Of a stretch of DNA of 64,000 nt, positions 1 through 9,838 are shown one piece after another. Both the position numbers and the translations under genes were made by a program. The stretch comes from Rhodoblastus sp963727035. GTDB lineage: Bacteria > Pseudomonadota > Alphaproteobacteria > Rhizobiales > Beijerinckiaceae. Below the pieces are notes generated by a model. The model had not been told where the DNA came from, made no database searches, and saw only the letters and a program-made list of their open reading frames with translations. Where the stretch lies: the NCBI GenBank assembly GCA_963727035.1, contig CAVSEY010000018.1, positions 1-64,000 on the forward strand, given 5' to 3'. Positions within the stretch are counted from its first letter, which is position 1, and each line of letters starts with the position of its first letter.

Positions 1-1235
1 GCGCCAGACGAACAGCGAGCTGAGCGCATAGTTCCATACCGAGCCCATCAGCACGCCGGCGAGCGCCGAAGGCGGGACCTTCGGGATAGAGGCGAAAGAG
101 CCAGGCGGCGACGCCAACATAGGGCGACCGCGCCGAAGCTGCAGACGACATAAAAATACAGCAGCCCGCGCAACTGGGGCCAAAAGCCCTTCAGCTTGGC
201 GTCGCGGTAGGTGATCATGTTGTTGATATAGAAATTGCTGGTCATCGCCACGACCACGGCGATGCTCTGGGCGACCGTAAAGGTGACGGGCAGCAGGGCC
301 AGTGCCAGATTGACGGTGGCCAGATGCACGACCACGCCGCTCAGGCCCACCAGGGCGAAAAAGATGAAGCGCACCGGAATGCGCCCGCCGCTGACCTTGT
401 TCAGCATCAGGCCAAGAAAATCGAGGCCGACCTTGATGTCGAACTTGGACTCGCCCGCCAACCGTTCCCGGAACATATAGCCGACCTCTTCGATCTTCAG
501 GTCCTGTCTGGCCGAGGCGACGATATCCGCGAGGATCTTGAAGCCGGTGGGCTGGAGATCGGGCGCGCAATCCTCGACGATCTGGCGCCTGAGCATGAAA
601 AATCCGCTCATGATGTCGGAGAAGTCGGCGCGCAGCGCGTCCCGGGCGATACGGATGGCGAGCCGGCTGATCGCGGCGCGGCGCGGCGAAAAGCCGGCCT
701 CGGCGGAACCGCCCGCGACATGGCGGCTGCCGACCACGAGATCCGCCCCCTCGCGGATCTTTTGCAGCATCACCGGCAGTATGCGCTCGTCATGCTGCAA
801 ATCGGCGTCCATCACCGCGACCACCGGGGCGCTGGAGGCGAGCATGCCCTCGATGCAGGCGCCCGCGAGGCCGCGCCGGTTGACGCGGCGCAGGCAGCGC
901 ACGCGCGGGTCCTCCCGGGCGATGTCCTTGGCGAGCGACGACGTGCCGTCGGGGCTGTCGTCGTCGACGACGATCATTTCCCAGGCGACGCCGGACAGCG
1001 TGGCGTCCACGCGACGCGCCAGTTCGCGCAGATTGCCGCTTTCGTTGAAGGTGGGAATGACGAGCGTGAGTTCGACGGCCAAGGACGGAAATTTCCTTTC
1101 GTGCGGCAAATCTGATAGCTGCAAAGCCTCGCCGAGTACAGCCAGCCTTCCCGCTTTGGTGAACAAAGGCGCGACCTCCACAACCGGCGCGCGAGCCTGT
1201 TGAAAGTCGGCCCCGGAAGAAACGATCGCCCGCAT
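1..1235 (-). CDS. GT2-GtrA polyprenyl-phosphate sugar transferase, frameshifted, runs off left edge
   Basis: Membrane glycosyltransferase that probably moves a sugar from a nucleotide donor to a polyprenyl phosphate. A family 2 catalytic domain starts about 55 residues after the ATG at 1235 (LVIPTFNES, then VVDDDSPDGT and MDADLQHD as donor and metal-binding acidic motifs). A GtrA-type membrane domain follows (FIFFALVGLSGVVVHLA and later helices). The frame breaks near 60-125: the GtrA tail AGVLMGSVWNYALSSLFVW is readable in another frame at 1-60, so one or two indels are present. The real end lies left of the window. The start is uncertain because the ATG at 1235 overlaps the start codon of the divergent glycosyltransferase; a downstream start is possible. 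The two genes probably act on one lipid-linked sugar pathway (inference). Confidence 0.8.
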
Positions 1236-2823
1236 GAACGAAAGCCTGTCGAAAGGGAATGAAGCTCTGGCCGGCGCGGGCTGGACCGCCGAACGGCGAA
1301 CCTTCGTTCTCGTTCTTGCCGTCCTTGGGTTAAGATTGGTTTTCGCCGCTACGACCGGGCTCAGATAGAGCAAATCCTATACGGTCGCGACCAGTCGCGT
1401 CCTGACGCTCAGCACTTTCGACCACCCGCCGCTCACCTGGTGGATCGCTCATTCCGCCGGGAAGTTTTTGGGCGAAAGCGCGCTGGCCCTGCGCGCGCCC
1501 TTCGTGCTGCTGTCCGGCGTCACGAGTTTCCTGATGTTCGCCCTGACCCGGCGGCTTTTTTCGGCGCAGGCCGGCTTTTACGCCGTCTTCGCGCTGGCGC
1601 TGTCGCCCGCGCTCGGCGTCGCCGACGCGGTCTGGATCCTACCCGACGCGCCCCTGCTCCCGGCCATGCTCGCCTGCGCCATTTTTTTGGCGCGGGTCTT
1701 TTTCGACCAGGATCGGACCCATGCCGGCCGTAACTGGCTGCTCGCCGGTTTTTTCGCCGGGCTCGCCATGCTGTCCAAATATCACGGCGTTCTTCTGTTC
1801 GGCGGCGCCGGGCTTTTCGTGTTGCTCAGCCGTCGCCAAAGAGTTCTGGCTGGCGACGCCCTGGCCTTTTCTCGCGGGCCTTGTCGCGCTGATCGTCTTT
1901 TCGCCGGTGCTGATCTGGAACGCCCAGCATCATTGGGTCTCCTTTGTTTTCCAGGGCGCGCGTTCGGGGGCGCCGCATCTCCAGTTCGTCGCGCCGCTCG
2001 CCCTGATCGGGCTGCAATCGCTGATTCTCGCGCCGTGGATTTTCTTTCCGCTCGCGGCTTTGTTCCTGCGCGCGCTGTGGCGCGGGCCGGCGCAGGAGCG
2101 CGATTTCTTCCTCGCCTGCCTCGGGGCCTTCCCCATCGTTCTGTTTACATTGGTCGCATTGTGGTCGAGCCATCGCGTCCTGCCGCATTGGGCGGCGCCC
2201 GGCTATCTGATGATCTTCCCGCTGCTCGGGCGCGAGATCGCCATGCGCAGGGGTGCAGAGCCGGCGACGCTCGATGGCCGCGCCGCGCGCTGGCCGCCGC
2301 CGCCGCCTTCACCCTGCTCGCGGCCGGCGCCGTGGTCGCCTTGCCGCATCTGCCGCTGAAAATGCTGGCCGGAAAGCGCGATCCGCTGATCGAAACGCTG
2401 GGCTGGAATGAGTTCGCGCGCGCGCTCGAAGCCCGCGGATGGCGCAAGGACGAAATGTTCATCGCCGCGACGCGCTGGTTCGAAGCGGGCAAGCTCGATG
2501 TCGCCTTGCACGGCGACCCGCCGGTCCTGTGCCTGTGCGACGACCCGCGCGGTTTCGGCATCATCCGCAATCCGCAAGATTTCGTCGGCCGAGACGCGCT
2601 GATCGTGGGACAAAATCTTTCTGCGGCCGAAGCGCGCGCGCGATTTGCAAAATATTTCGACTCGATCGAGCCGCTCGCGCCGGTGAACATCCTGGCCGGC
2701 GGCGAGCCGGCCATTGTCCTCGACGTTTATCGCGCCACCCGGTTCCACGATCCGGCGCCGGAATTTTCGCTTACACCCCCGGCGCTTGCAAAAACGCCGC
2801 CCCGGCCCCAGTTCAAGGGCTGA
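1234..2823 (+). pseudogene. ArnT-like GT39 membrane glycosyltransferase with three reading-frame lesions
   Basis: Polyprenyl-phosphate-sugar-dependent membrane transferase of the ArnT/PMT (GT39) type. From the ATG at 1234 the frame reads MNESLSKG..LRLVFAATTGL, then hits a TAG at 1366-1368 exactly where the family has its acidic DEAYYW loop; the same frame resumes with STFDHPPLTWWIAHSAGK, a GT39 hallmark. Homology then jumps frame near 1835 (WLATPWPFLAGLVALIVF) and returns near 2275 (TLLAAGAVVALPHL), ending with a soluble C-terminal domain at 2823. The membrane segments are all still readable, so this is either a recently damaged gene or several sequence errors. A start at 1468 would cut off the conserved first loop. 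It is divergent from the GT2-GtrA gene, a common pairing in lipid-linked sugar pathways. Confidence 0.75.
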
Positions 2824-2875
2824 CGATTTTCCGCGCCCGTCCACACCGCGTCGGGAAGTCGCGTCCGGAGTCCGC

Positions 2876-4385
2876 ATGACCGCGAGCACGCATTTCCTGC
2901 GCGAAACCTCTTATCGCGCCCTGCCGCCCGAATTTTTCACGCCGGCGCCCATTTCGCCGCCGCCGGCGCCGCAATGGGTCGTGTTCAACGCCGCGCTGGC
3001 GGCCGAACTCGGCCTGCCCGAAGGCGCGGCGACGCCGGAGCTGCTGGAATGGCTTTCCGGCGGCCCGCCGCCCAAGGGCCGCGAGAACATCGCGCTCGCC
3101 TATTCCGGCCACCAGTTCGGCCAGTGGAACCCGACGATGGGCGACGGCCGCGCCGCGATGATCGGCGAAATCGCCGCGCCCGACGGCGTTTATGACGTCC
3201 ATCTCAAGGGCTCCGGCCCGACCAGATTCGCCCGGCGCGGCGACGGCCGCGCCACTTTGTCGGCCATGCTGCGCGAATATATCGTCAGCGAGGCCATGGC
3301 CGGCTTAGGGATTCCGACCACCCGCGCGCTGGCCGTCGTCGCCACCGGGGCGCCCGTCTTTCGTGAGACCCCCCAGCCGGGCGCCGTGCTCACCCGGATC
3401 GCGAGGAGCCATGTGCGGGTCGGCACGTTCGAATATGCCGCCAACGAGGACGCCCGGCGCAACCAGGGCCCGGCTGCTGACGAAAGCGCTCGCCGACCAT
3501 TGCATCGACCGGCTCTATCCCGAATTTTCCGGCCAGCCCGACGCCTATCTCGCCTTCTATTCGCAAGTCGTGGCGCGGCAGGCGCGGCTGGTCGCGCAAT
3601 GGATGCAGGTCGGCTTCATCCATGGGGTGATGAACACCGACAACATGTCCATTTCCGGAGAAACCATCGACTTCGGCCCTTGCGCCTTCATGGACGGATT
3701 CAACCGGCGGCAGGTCTATTCCTCGGTCGACGCCGGCGGGCGCTACGCCTTCAACCGCCAGGCGCCGATCGCCTTGTGGAATCTGGCCCGGCTGGCGGAA
3801 TGCCTGCTGCCTCTGTTCGACGCCGACGAGGCCGTGGCTTTGGGCCGCGCGCGCGAAATGCTGGACACGTTCCAGCCGGCCTATGGCGCGGCTCTGGCCG
3901 AAGGCTTTGAGCGCAAGCTCGGCCTCAAGCCGCGCGATCCCGCCAACGAGCCCTTCATCGCCGACCTGTGGCGGCTGCTGGACGACTCGAACGCCGATTT
4001 CACGCTGTTTTTCCGCCGCCTGACGCGCGTCGCGGGCGGCGCCGACCCATCGGACTTCCTGGAGCTTTTCGCGCCAGCCGAAGCCGCGACGCGCGAGGAG
4101 GCCGCGCGTTTCCTCAACGATTGGCGCGGGCTGACGGCGGGCGACGATTTTTCCGCGCGCGTCAAACTGATGCGGGGCGCCAATCCGATCGTCATCCCGC
4201 GCAATCACCGCGTCGAACAGGCGCTCGCCGCCGCCAACGAGGGCGACCTCAAGCCGATGCTGCGCCTTTGCGCGGCGGTGAAAAACCCGTTCCAGGAGCC
4301 GGCGGCGCCGGAAAATCCCGACGACGACCTGGAAACGCCGCCCCGCCCCGAAGAAATTGTGCAGATGACCTTTTGCGGCACGTGA
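2876..4385 (+). CDS. selO: Protein adenylyltransferase SelO (YdiU family), one frameshift
   Basis: Pseudokinase-fold enzyme known to transfer AMP from ATP to protein Ser/Thr/Tyr during redox stress. The start at 2876 gives MTASTHFLRETSYRALP, the usual family N-terminus, followed by SGHQFGQWNP and LKGSGPTRFARRGDGRA (nucleotide-binding glycine-rich part). After the GGG at about 3466 one base must be dropped; the other frame then continues with RLLTKALADHCIDRLYPEF, the catalytic segment GVMNTDNMSISGETIDFGP, and ends TFCGT. The redox-active third-last residue is Cys here, whereas some relatives have Sec. The repaired protein is about 502 residues, normal for the family. A single indel in an otherwise clean gene suggests a sequence error. 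Confidence 0.88.
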
Positions 4386-4585
4386 CTTTCTGCGGCGCCT
4401 GAACCGGCGGCGCATGGTTAACGCCGTTGCGCCATGCCGGTTAACCCTGACGTTGCGTACCCCCTCAGTCTGATCATCCCTATAGTTAAACTTAACCGTT
4501 TTTTCATGCGCCCGGTCCATCCTTGGCCCATGTAAATCAGCGCAAGCGCGGCCAGCCCGCGCCGCGCCCGGTGCGGGTTCCGGCG

Positions 4586-4951
4586 ATGAAATTCCATGAA
4601 TTCGAGCATGTCTATTTGCCGCGCATTCTTCTGCCGCTGCTCGGCGGCCTGTTCGTGATCTGCGCGTTGCAGACTGCGGCCCGGGCCGAAACCGGCGTTC
4701 TGGCCCTCGGGGCCGACAGCTATGTCGTCAAGGCCGACGAGGGCTATGGCGTCAACGATTGCATTCGCGGCGGCGACGATTGCGCCAAGGTCGTGGCCGA
4801 CGCCTGGTGCGAGGCCCATGGCCATGGCGACGCCAAGGCTTTTGGCCTCGCGCGCGAGAATATCACCGCCTCGATCGTGAAATCCTCGGCCAAATCCGCC
4901 GCCCAGCCGCATATTTCGGCCGACGACGTATTCATCACCTGCAGCGAATGA
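4586..4951 (+). CDS. Small secreted protein of unknown function
   Basis: I do not recognise a family. From the ATG at 4586 the product is 121 residues. An N-terminal hydrophobic stretch (LPRILLPLLGGLFVICALQ) and a following ARAE fit a Sec signal peptide cut near residue 30. The mature part is acidic and has four cysteines (NDCIRGGDDCAKV, DAWCEAHGHG, ITCSE), which could form disulfides in the periplasm. An in-frame start at 4523 exists but would put a charged, Arg-rich leader before the signal sequence, so 4586 is preferred. It is convergent with creA; the 34-base gap leaves little room for separate terminators. Confidence 0.65.
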   Translation: MKFHEFEHVYLPRILLPLLGGLFVICALQTAARAETGVLALGADSYVVKADEGYGVNDCIRGGDDCAKVVADAWCEAHGHGDAKAFGLARENITASIVKSSAKSAAQPHISADDVFITCSE

Positions 4952-4984
4952 ATTGTTCGAAGTCGCCGGGCTTGTCGCGCCAGC

Positions 4985-5503
4985 TCATTTATTGAGGAAA
5001 TCCGCGCATCGGGGAGCCGCGCCGGCGCCCCAGGGCTCGATCGCCACGGTCGAGGTCGAATTCTTGGGCGAGCCTTCGACCAGCTTGTCGCTATAGACCA
5101 TATAAACCAGCACGTTACGCTTGGCGTCGCAGCCGCGCACGATCTGCATGCGCTTGAAGAAAACCGAGCGGCTCTCGCGGAACACCACGTCGCCTTGAGC
5201 GAATTTCTGCTTGAACTGGATCGGCGCATATTGCCGGCAGGCGAGCGAAACGTCCGACGTCTGCTCGACCAGGCCAAAGGCGCCGGCCACCCCGCCCTTT
5301 TCCGGCGTGGTGAAATAGCAGGCGACGCCGGCGACGGCGGGATCGTCGATGGCGTAAGTCGCGAGCTTGTCGTTGGGCGTCAGCAGCTTGAAGGTCGTGG
5401 ACTTGCGGAAGATCAGGTCGGGATCGTCGGCGGCGCGCGCGCTCGCCGCGAAGGCAAGACATGCAAAGGCGCAAAACAGGCTTTTCCGGAAAAAGGAAGT
5501 CAT
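4985..5503 (-). CDS. creA: CreA family periplasmic protein
   Basis: CreA-family protein, periplasmic by its signal peptide and of unknown biochemical role. The ATG at 5503 is followed by MTSFFRKSLFCAFACLAFAASARA, a clean signal peptide; a longer start at 5545 would place it internally, so it was not used. Family hallmarks are visible: STTFKLLTPNDKL, a conserved segment around GVACYFTTPEKGGVAGAFGL, SLACRQYAPI, FKRMQIVRGCDAKRNVLVY and a C-terminal cysteine. Length of 172 residues is normal. It is divergent from the dioxygenase gene starting at 5580, with 76 bases between the starts. Confidence 0.88.
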   Translation of the reverse strand: MTSFFRKSLFCAFACLAFAASARAADDPDLIFRKSTTFKLLTPNDKLATYAIDDPAVAGVACYFTTPEKGGVAGAFGLVEQTSDVSLACRQYAPIQFKQKFAQGDVVFRESRSVFFKRMQIVRGCDAKRNVLVYMVYSDKLVEGSPKNSTSTVAIEPWGAGAAPRCADFLNK

Positions 5504-5579
5504 TGGCTCGCCGCTCCATGTGGCGCCGCTTATATGACGACGCAAAACGCCGTTTCAAAGGGGCGCCAGCCAGAAAAGC

Positions 5580-6372
5580 ATGAGCCGAGCCATGACCGGA
5601 ACATCGAATTCCTTGCCAAGCCTTTTCCTCTCCCATGGCGCGCCGAATATTCTGCTTTACCCGAGCGACACCCGCGGCTTCTGGCAAAGTTTAGCTACGC
5701 AATGGCCGCGCCCCTCGGCCGTTCTCGTCATGAGCGCGCATTTCCCCGCTGTGCAGGCGACCTTCGAGAACGGCGAACATCCCGGTACGATCCATGATTT
5801 CGGCGGCTTCGAGCCGGAGCTTTACGACATGGCTTATCCTGCGCCGGGCGCGCCCGCGCTGGCCGAAAAGGCTTTCGGGCTTGCCCGCGCGGCGGGGCTT
5901 TCGGCCGCGCTCGCGCAGGGCCGCGGCTATGACCACGGGACCTGGGTTCCGCTGAAAGTGATGTTTCCCGAAGCCGACATTCCGGTGGCGACGCTCTCGG
6001 TCCAGCCGCGCGAGAACGGCGCGCATCATCTGGCCCTGGGCCGCGCTTTGGCGCCCTTGCGCGACGAGGGCGTGCTGATCGTCGGTTCGGGCGGCGCGAC
6101 CCACAATCTGCGCGCCTTTTTCGGCGGCGAGGACACGCCGCCCTGGGCCCGGTCCTTCAACGACTGGCTTCTCGAAAAGCTCGAATCCGGCGACGCCGAA
6201 GCCGTCGCCGCCTGGGAGCAAGGCCCCGACGCCTTGCGCAACCACCCGACGCCCGAACATTTCTCTGCCCCTGCCCTTCGCCTTCGGCGCCGGCGGCCCC
6301 GGCGCCAGGGGCAGGCGCCTGCATCACGCCTTCATCGGCCCGATCAGTCTCGACGCCTATAGTTTCGGGTGA
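5580..6372 (+). CDS. DODA/LigB-type extradiol aromatic dioxygenase, frameshifted near the end
   Basis: Non-haem iron ring-opening dioxygenase of the LigB superfamily (YgiD/4,5-DOPA-dioxygenase group). Metal-ligand histidines typical of the family are visible: LFLSHGAPN, VMSAHFP, RGYDHGTWVPL and GSGGATHNLRAF. After HPTPEHF (about 6262) the frame is lost, but another frame gives LPLPFAFGAGG..HHAFIGPISLDAYSFG and stops at 6372, the expected family C-terminus. A one-base indel near 6262 therefore explains the apparent shorter end at 6362. Substrate cannot be read from sequence. A second start at 5592 is possible. It is monocistronic by spacing. Confidence 0.82.
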
Positions 6373-6696
6373 AACGCCCGCGGCTGTTTTCATGCAGGGT
6401 CGGCGCGCGGGCGGTGAAGATCATGCCCTTGGCGCCCCGCAGCGATGACCGCGTTCGTGAAGGCTTTCGGACGCCGGCCCCGCAGCGGCGACCCGATCAC
6501 GCGTGTGGGGGCCGGCGACCGAAACCCTTCACGTTCTTGGACATTCATGGTCGCGAGCCGAGGGTCAGATTTTGACCGTTAGCCGGTTCTGGGCGGCATC
6601 GAATGAGCAACGTCATTCTCCATCGAATCTGGCGGGAGTCTTGAGGCGCCCGATTTTTTGAGTTTTTCAACAATACGGCCCCCGTTCGGGCGGTAG
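6373..6696. other. Non-coding stretch after the dioxygenase gene
   Basis: About 320 bases in which I see no convincing gene. Short open frames on both strands have no recognisable motif. The stretch ends at the 15-base tandem repeat next to the LysM gene. Confidence 0.4.
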
Positions 6697-6756
6697 CTTG
6701 AACGTCCGCTCCTTGAAGATTCGCTCCTTGAAGGTTCGCGCCTTGAAGGTTCGCTC
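6697..6756. repeat. Four 15-bp tandem units just beyond the LysM gene
   Basis: Four consecutive 15-base units, CTTGAACGTCCGCTC, CTTGAAGATTCGCTC, CTTGAAGGTTCGCGC and CTTGAAGGTTCGCTC, end ten bases before the stop codon of the LysM gene on the other strand. On the minus strand they would encode a repeated NLQGA-like pentapeptide, but no gene signals support that reading. Confidence 0.85.
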
Positions 6757-6765
6757 CTGGGCGAC

Positions 6766-7527
6766 CTACGGAATCATGAAAACCTGGCCGGGATAGATCA
6801 GATCTGGATCGCGGATTTTGGTTGAATTGGCTTGGTAAACCGTCGGATACAGGGCCCCATGCCCGAGCCTCTCGCGGCTGATCCGCCAAAGCGTGTCTCC
6901 TCTCACGATCATCGCTGCGCTTTTGCTCGCGTCGCGACTGGACGACGGCGCCTCGGTCTGGCTGACGGCCGGGGCTGGAGGCGGCGGCTTCGCGGCGATC
7001 GCGGCCTTGCCTTGCGGCGCGACCGAAAGGGTCATGACAAAGCTTTCCTGCGATGGGCCGGCATGAGACGAGGGCGTGCTGCGCAGCGACAATCGGTGCG
7101 TTCCGGCTCCGAGCGGCGGCGGCAACAAGACGAATTCTCCGGTCGTCGGGTCGGTCGCCGTCTCGAGCAAAGTCTCGCCGCTGTCGAGCAGCGCGACCTT
7201 CGCGCCCGGCTCGGCCCGGCCCGCGATCACGACTTCCCCCTTCGGCGACGCCTCGGCGACGTCGATGTGCGGTCCCGATGGCGCGGCGCGAAGGTCGGGC
7301 GGCGCGACCGAGGACGCGCCAGGGCGTGAAGCGGTGGAAGCCTGCGAGGGAGATGAAGACGGCGCTTGCCGTCCAAGATTTGAATGGCTCACGAAAAATT
7401 CGGCCTGGCGCGCGAGGTCCCGCCAATGCGGCGCCCGATCGACCCACCAGACCGCCATGCTCATGGCGCAAATGACAAGGCCGCCCGACGCGGTTATGGG
7501 CCCCCGCGCGCCCGACTTACGCATCAT
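6766..7527 (-). CDS. Membrane-anchored LysM domain protein
   Basis: Predicted peptidoglycan-associated protein. From the ATG at 7527 it has a short basic N-terminus (MMRKSGARG), one hydrophobic helix (ASGGLVICAMSMAVWW) as anchor or uncleaved signal, a Ser/Pro-rich linker, an Ig-like repeat region (GEVVIAGRAEPGAKVALLDS, TDPTTGEFVLLPPP) and a C-terminal LysM domain (VRGDTLWRISRERLGHG to DPDLIYPGQVFMIP). The arrangement resembles the LysM-Ig proteins common in Hyphomicrobiales. Longer in-frame starts up to 7749 would put about 75 low-complexity residues before the membrane helix, so 7527 was chosen. Likely role is cell-wall binding on the periplasmic side; enzymatic function is not evident. Confidence 0.78.
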   Translation of the reverse strand: MMRKSGARGPITASGGLVICAMSMAVWWVDRAPHWRDLARQAEFFVSHSNLGRQAPSSSPSQASTASRPGASSVAPPDLRAAPSGPHIDVAEASPKGEVVIAGRAEPGAKVALLDSGETLLETATDPTTGEFVLLPPPLGAGTHRLSLRSTPSSHAGPSQESFVMTLSVAPQGKAAIAAKPPPPAPAVSQTEAPSSSRDASKSAAMIVRGDTLWRISRERLGHGALYPTVYQANSTKIRDPDLIYPGQVFMIP

Positions 7528-7984
7528 CTCGCAACTGCCTACAAAACAACGCCCCTTTAAGCGCAACAACCGCCCGCCAGGACCTTTGTTCCCGGCAGGC
7601 GCCAAAATTGTGTGAAGTCTGGCCGTCCATGCCGCAAGGTCGCGATGATGACGGGCGCCGTCTTGTTCGCTTCGTGAGCACCCGAACGTTGGAGCCGAAG
7701 CCGATTCGAAGGTCAGCTTCCAATGGCTCGTCGCGATAAGTTTGGTCACCCCGCATTCGGGCGCAAATGGATTCGGCGGGACGGCATCGATGCAGCCCTG
7801 CGGAAACCGCCGATCACGCTCCCGCTCAAAAAGAGCAGCCTTAAACTCGCTTCAATTTGGGACTCTGATCAGTGTCGTGGCGTCCTGGCGCCCGCAATAT
7901 CGCGGGGGGGAACATTTCAGTGCAAGGTCTTGTCGCTCAAATTTATCCTGCATTTCGGGGGCGAGGCTTTGTTAGTAGGCGGAC
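7528..7984. other. 457-bp intergenic stretch between divergent genes
   Basis: This holds the promoter regions of the LysM gene (leftward) and the 7985 gene (rightward). A possible 89-residue frame from 7723 shows no known motif and poor start context, so it is not called. No repeat or RNA gene is recognisable. Confidence 0.4.
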
Positions 7985-8287
7985 TTGGCTAACCTGACCA
8001 TCAAGTTGGCGCGACTTGAAAGTTCACCCGACCCGAGCGGGGGATCCTGCTTTTTTGCGGACTTTGAAATTGAAGGTCCCGACGTCAAGGCGCGCGTTCG
8101 GGTTCATGTCCCGGCCGACGACCTTGACGAAGCGGATGTGATCCGTGTGGCGCACGACACCTTGCATCGTATCGCCTCGGCCTTGGCTGACAAGACGATC
8201 GAGTGGGAACTGAGTTCCGACGCCCGCGCCGACCTTTCCCCGCCTGCTCAGAGCACACGATCCGCGCTGGATTCCGGGGGCGACTGA
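7985..8287 (+). CDS. Hypothetical 100-residue acidic protein with TTG start
   Basis: No family recognised. The start is TTG (MANLTIKLARLES), preceded closely by AGGCGG. The sequence alternates strands and one helix: CFFADFEIEGPDVKARVRVHVPADD, then VIRVAHDTLHRIASALAD, and a disordered Ser/Pro tail. No signal peptide or membrane segment, so it is probably cytoplasmic. It stands alone, 270 bases before the YbjQ-repeat gene; that following gap (8288-8557) has no gene I can support. Confidence 0.5.
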   Translation: MANLTIKLARLESSPDPSGGSCFFADFEIEGPDVKARVRVHVPADDLDEADVIRVAHDTLHRIASALADKTIEWELSSDARADLSPPAQSTRSALDSGGD

Positions 8288-8557
8288 GTCCGACGCCAAT
8301 GCTAGCGCCAGACCTGGCGCGTTCGATGATTGACGCGCCCCCGAAAATTGGACCAGTCATAACTGGAATTTCCGCTTGTTGGGCTCATGGCGCCGGATGC
8401 GTCGATGCGCCGTTGATCAGCGTGATCGGGGGCTTTCGGCGCCGGGAGCCAGGCGTCGGATTTCGACCGCCTGGCGGTTTCCGACCATGTCCCGGTAATA
8501 TTGTCGCGATAGGATAAGTCCCGACTTTCGGCGTTTCCCCCCTTCCAGGAGCCATTC

Positions 8558-9673
8558 ATGGCGCAGGTCACCGGACTTTCGGGCAATGAGATTTTCTGCC
8601 TGGCGATGAAGGGTTTTGCGCCCGGCGAACTCGTCGTCGGCAACAGCGTCAATTCCATGGGCTTTCTTGGCTCGCTCGGCGCCAGCGTCAGCAGCATCCT
8701 CGGCGGCGAGGTTCCGCAGGTCACCGAGGCGATCCACGCCGGGCGCGAGGCCGCGCTCGAACGGATGACGCGCGAGGCGGCGGCGCGCGGCGCGGCGGGC
8801 GTCGCCGGCGTCGCCGGCGAATTGCGCGCCTTCAGCGGCAATACCGAATTCCTGTTCGTCGGCTCCTGCGTCCACAAGCAGGGCGCCAATCGCCTGTTCA
8901 CCAGCGCCGGCGACGCGCAGGAGCTTTATTGCCACATCGACGCCGGCTACGAGCCGGTCCAGCATGTCTTCGGCAATGTCGCTTATTCCATGGGCGTCGG
9001 CGGCGGCCTGCTCGGCTCGCTGAAAACCTTGGCGCGCGGCGAAATCCGCGAATTTTCCGACGTGTTCAACGTCACCCGCCACGCCGCGCTCGACCGCGCC
9101 GTGGCGCTCGCGAAAAAGGACGGCGCCAACGCCGTGGTCGGCATTGGCGCCATTATCGAGCGCTGGGCCGGAACCCATGAAATGCTGATGTCCGGCACGG
9201 CGGCGATCAACCGCGCCTTGCCGCCGCAGACTTTTCAGAACCCGGCGACGTCGGACCTCACCGGCTCGGAGCTTTGGGCCATGACCAAACTCGGCTATGC
9301 GCCGGTCAAGCTGCTGATGTCCACCTCGATCTATTCGCTCGGCTTCGCCGGCGGCTTCCTCGCCGCCTTCAAGAGTTTCGTCAAAGGCGAGATCAACGAG
9401 CTGACGACGATGATCCACGACGCGCGCGAAATCGCCATCGCGCGGATCAAGGACGAAGCCGACGCGCTCGGCGCGCAGGACGTGGTCGGCGTGAAAACCT
9501 ATATCGCCGAAATCGCCAATGGCCTGGTCGAATTTCTGGCCGTCGGCACCGCCATCCGCAAAACGCCCGGCGTGGCCTGCGCCGCCGAGGCTTTGCCGAC
9601 CCAGGCCATCACCGCCGACCGCGACACCTGGATCGACGGCGATTTCGGCTTTTCGCTCGACCGCAATAATTGA
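8558..9673 (+). CDS. Triple YbjQ/DUF74 domain protein
   Basis: A 371-residue protein built from three consecutive copies of the YbjQ (PF01906, 'putative heavy-metal-binding') domain, roughly residues 9-107, 120-220 and 236-335. Each copy has the same order: an LA/LYC-type opening (NEIFCLAMKGFAP, QELYCHIDAGYEP, SELWAMTKLGYAP), a glycine-rich SMGFLGSLG/SMGVGGGLLGSL/SLGFAGGFLAAF turn, a GE(I/V) plus helix and an ending such as FLFVGSCV or FLAVGTAI. YbjQ proteins are usually single-domain and form pentameric rings; a triple chain is unusual. No signal peptide is seen. The metal-binding label is a family name only; the function is not known. The start at 8558 has an AGGAG-type site upstream. Confidence 0.82.
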   Translation: MAQVTGLSGNEIFCLAMKGFAPGELVVGNSVNSMGFLGSLGASVSSILGGEVPQVTEAIHAGREAALERMTREAAARGAAGVAGVAGELRAFSGNTEFLFVGSCVHKQGANRLFTSAGDAQELYCHIDAGYEPVQHVFGNVAYSMGVGGGLLGSLKTLARGEIREFSDVFNVTRHAALDRAVALAKKDGANAVVGIGAIIERWAGTHEMLMSGTAAINRALPPQTFQNPATSDLTGSELWAMTKLGYAPVKLLMSTSIYSLGFAGGFLAAFKSFVKGEINELTTMIHDAREIAIARIKDEADALGAQDVVGVKTYIAEIANGLVEFLAVGTAIRKTPGVACAAEALPTQAITADRDTWIDGDFGFSLDRNN

Positions 9674-9838
9674 CGCGGACGCGCCGCCGCTATCGGCGAG
9701 CGTCAGCCCCCGCTTCCGACTGAAATCCGGGGTTGAGCTGAACCGTTTCCCGACGCAAGATGCCCGGGGTCCGAAACCGCTTGAACGGCGGGACGGCGCG
9801 ACGCGCGGCCCCGCGCGATCGGTCGAAAGGAAACGGCA

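Noticed and set aside
1468..2823. Intact 451-codon glycosyltransferase starting at 1468
   Set aside because: This frame omits the conserved N-terminal loop and reads out of frame between about 1835 and 2275; the real gene spans 1234-2823 with lesions.
4360..4403. Possible selenocysteine recoding at the end of selO
   Set aside because: The redox residue is encoded by TGC (Cys) and the TGA follows in the normal terminal position; the second TFCGA-like end in another frame is coincidental similarity.
4413..4500. GGTTAAC-like boxes suggestive of CtrA sites
   Set aside because: Spacing does not fit TTAA-N7-TTAA and the adjacent gene is of unknown function; too weak to call.
6545..7471. Apparent pentapeptide-repeat protein (NLQGA units)
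   Set aside because: Arises only from the four 15-bp units read on the minus strand, in a frame antisense-offset to the LysM gene; no start context.
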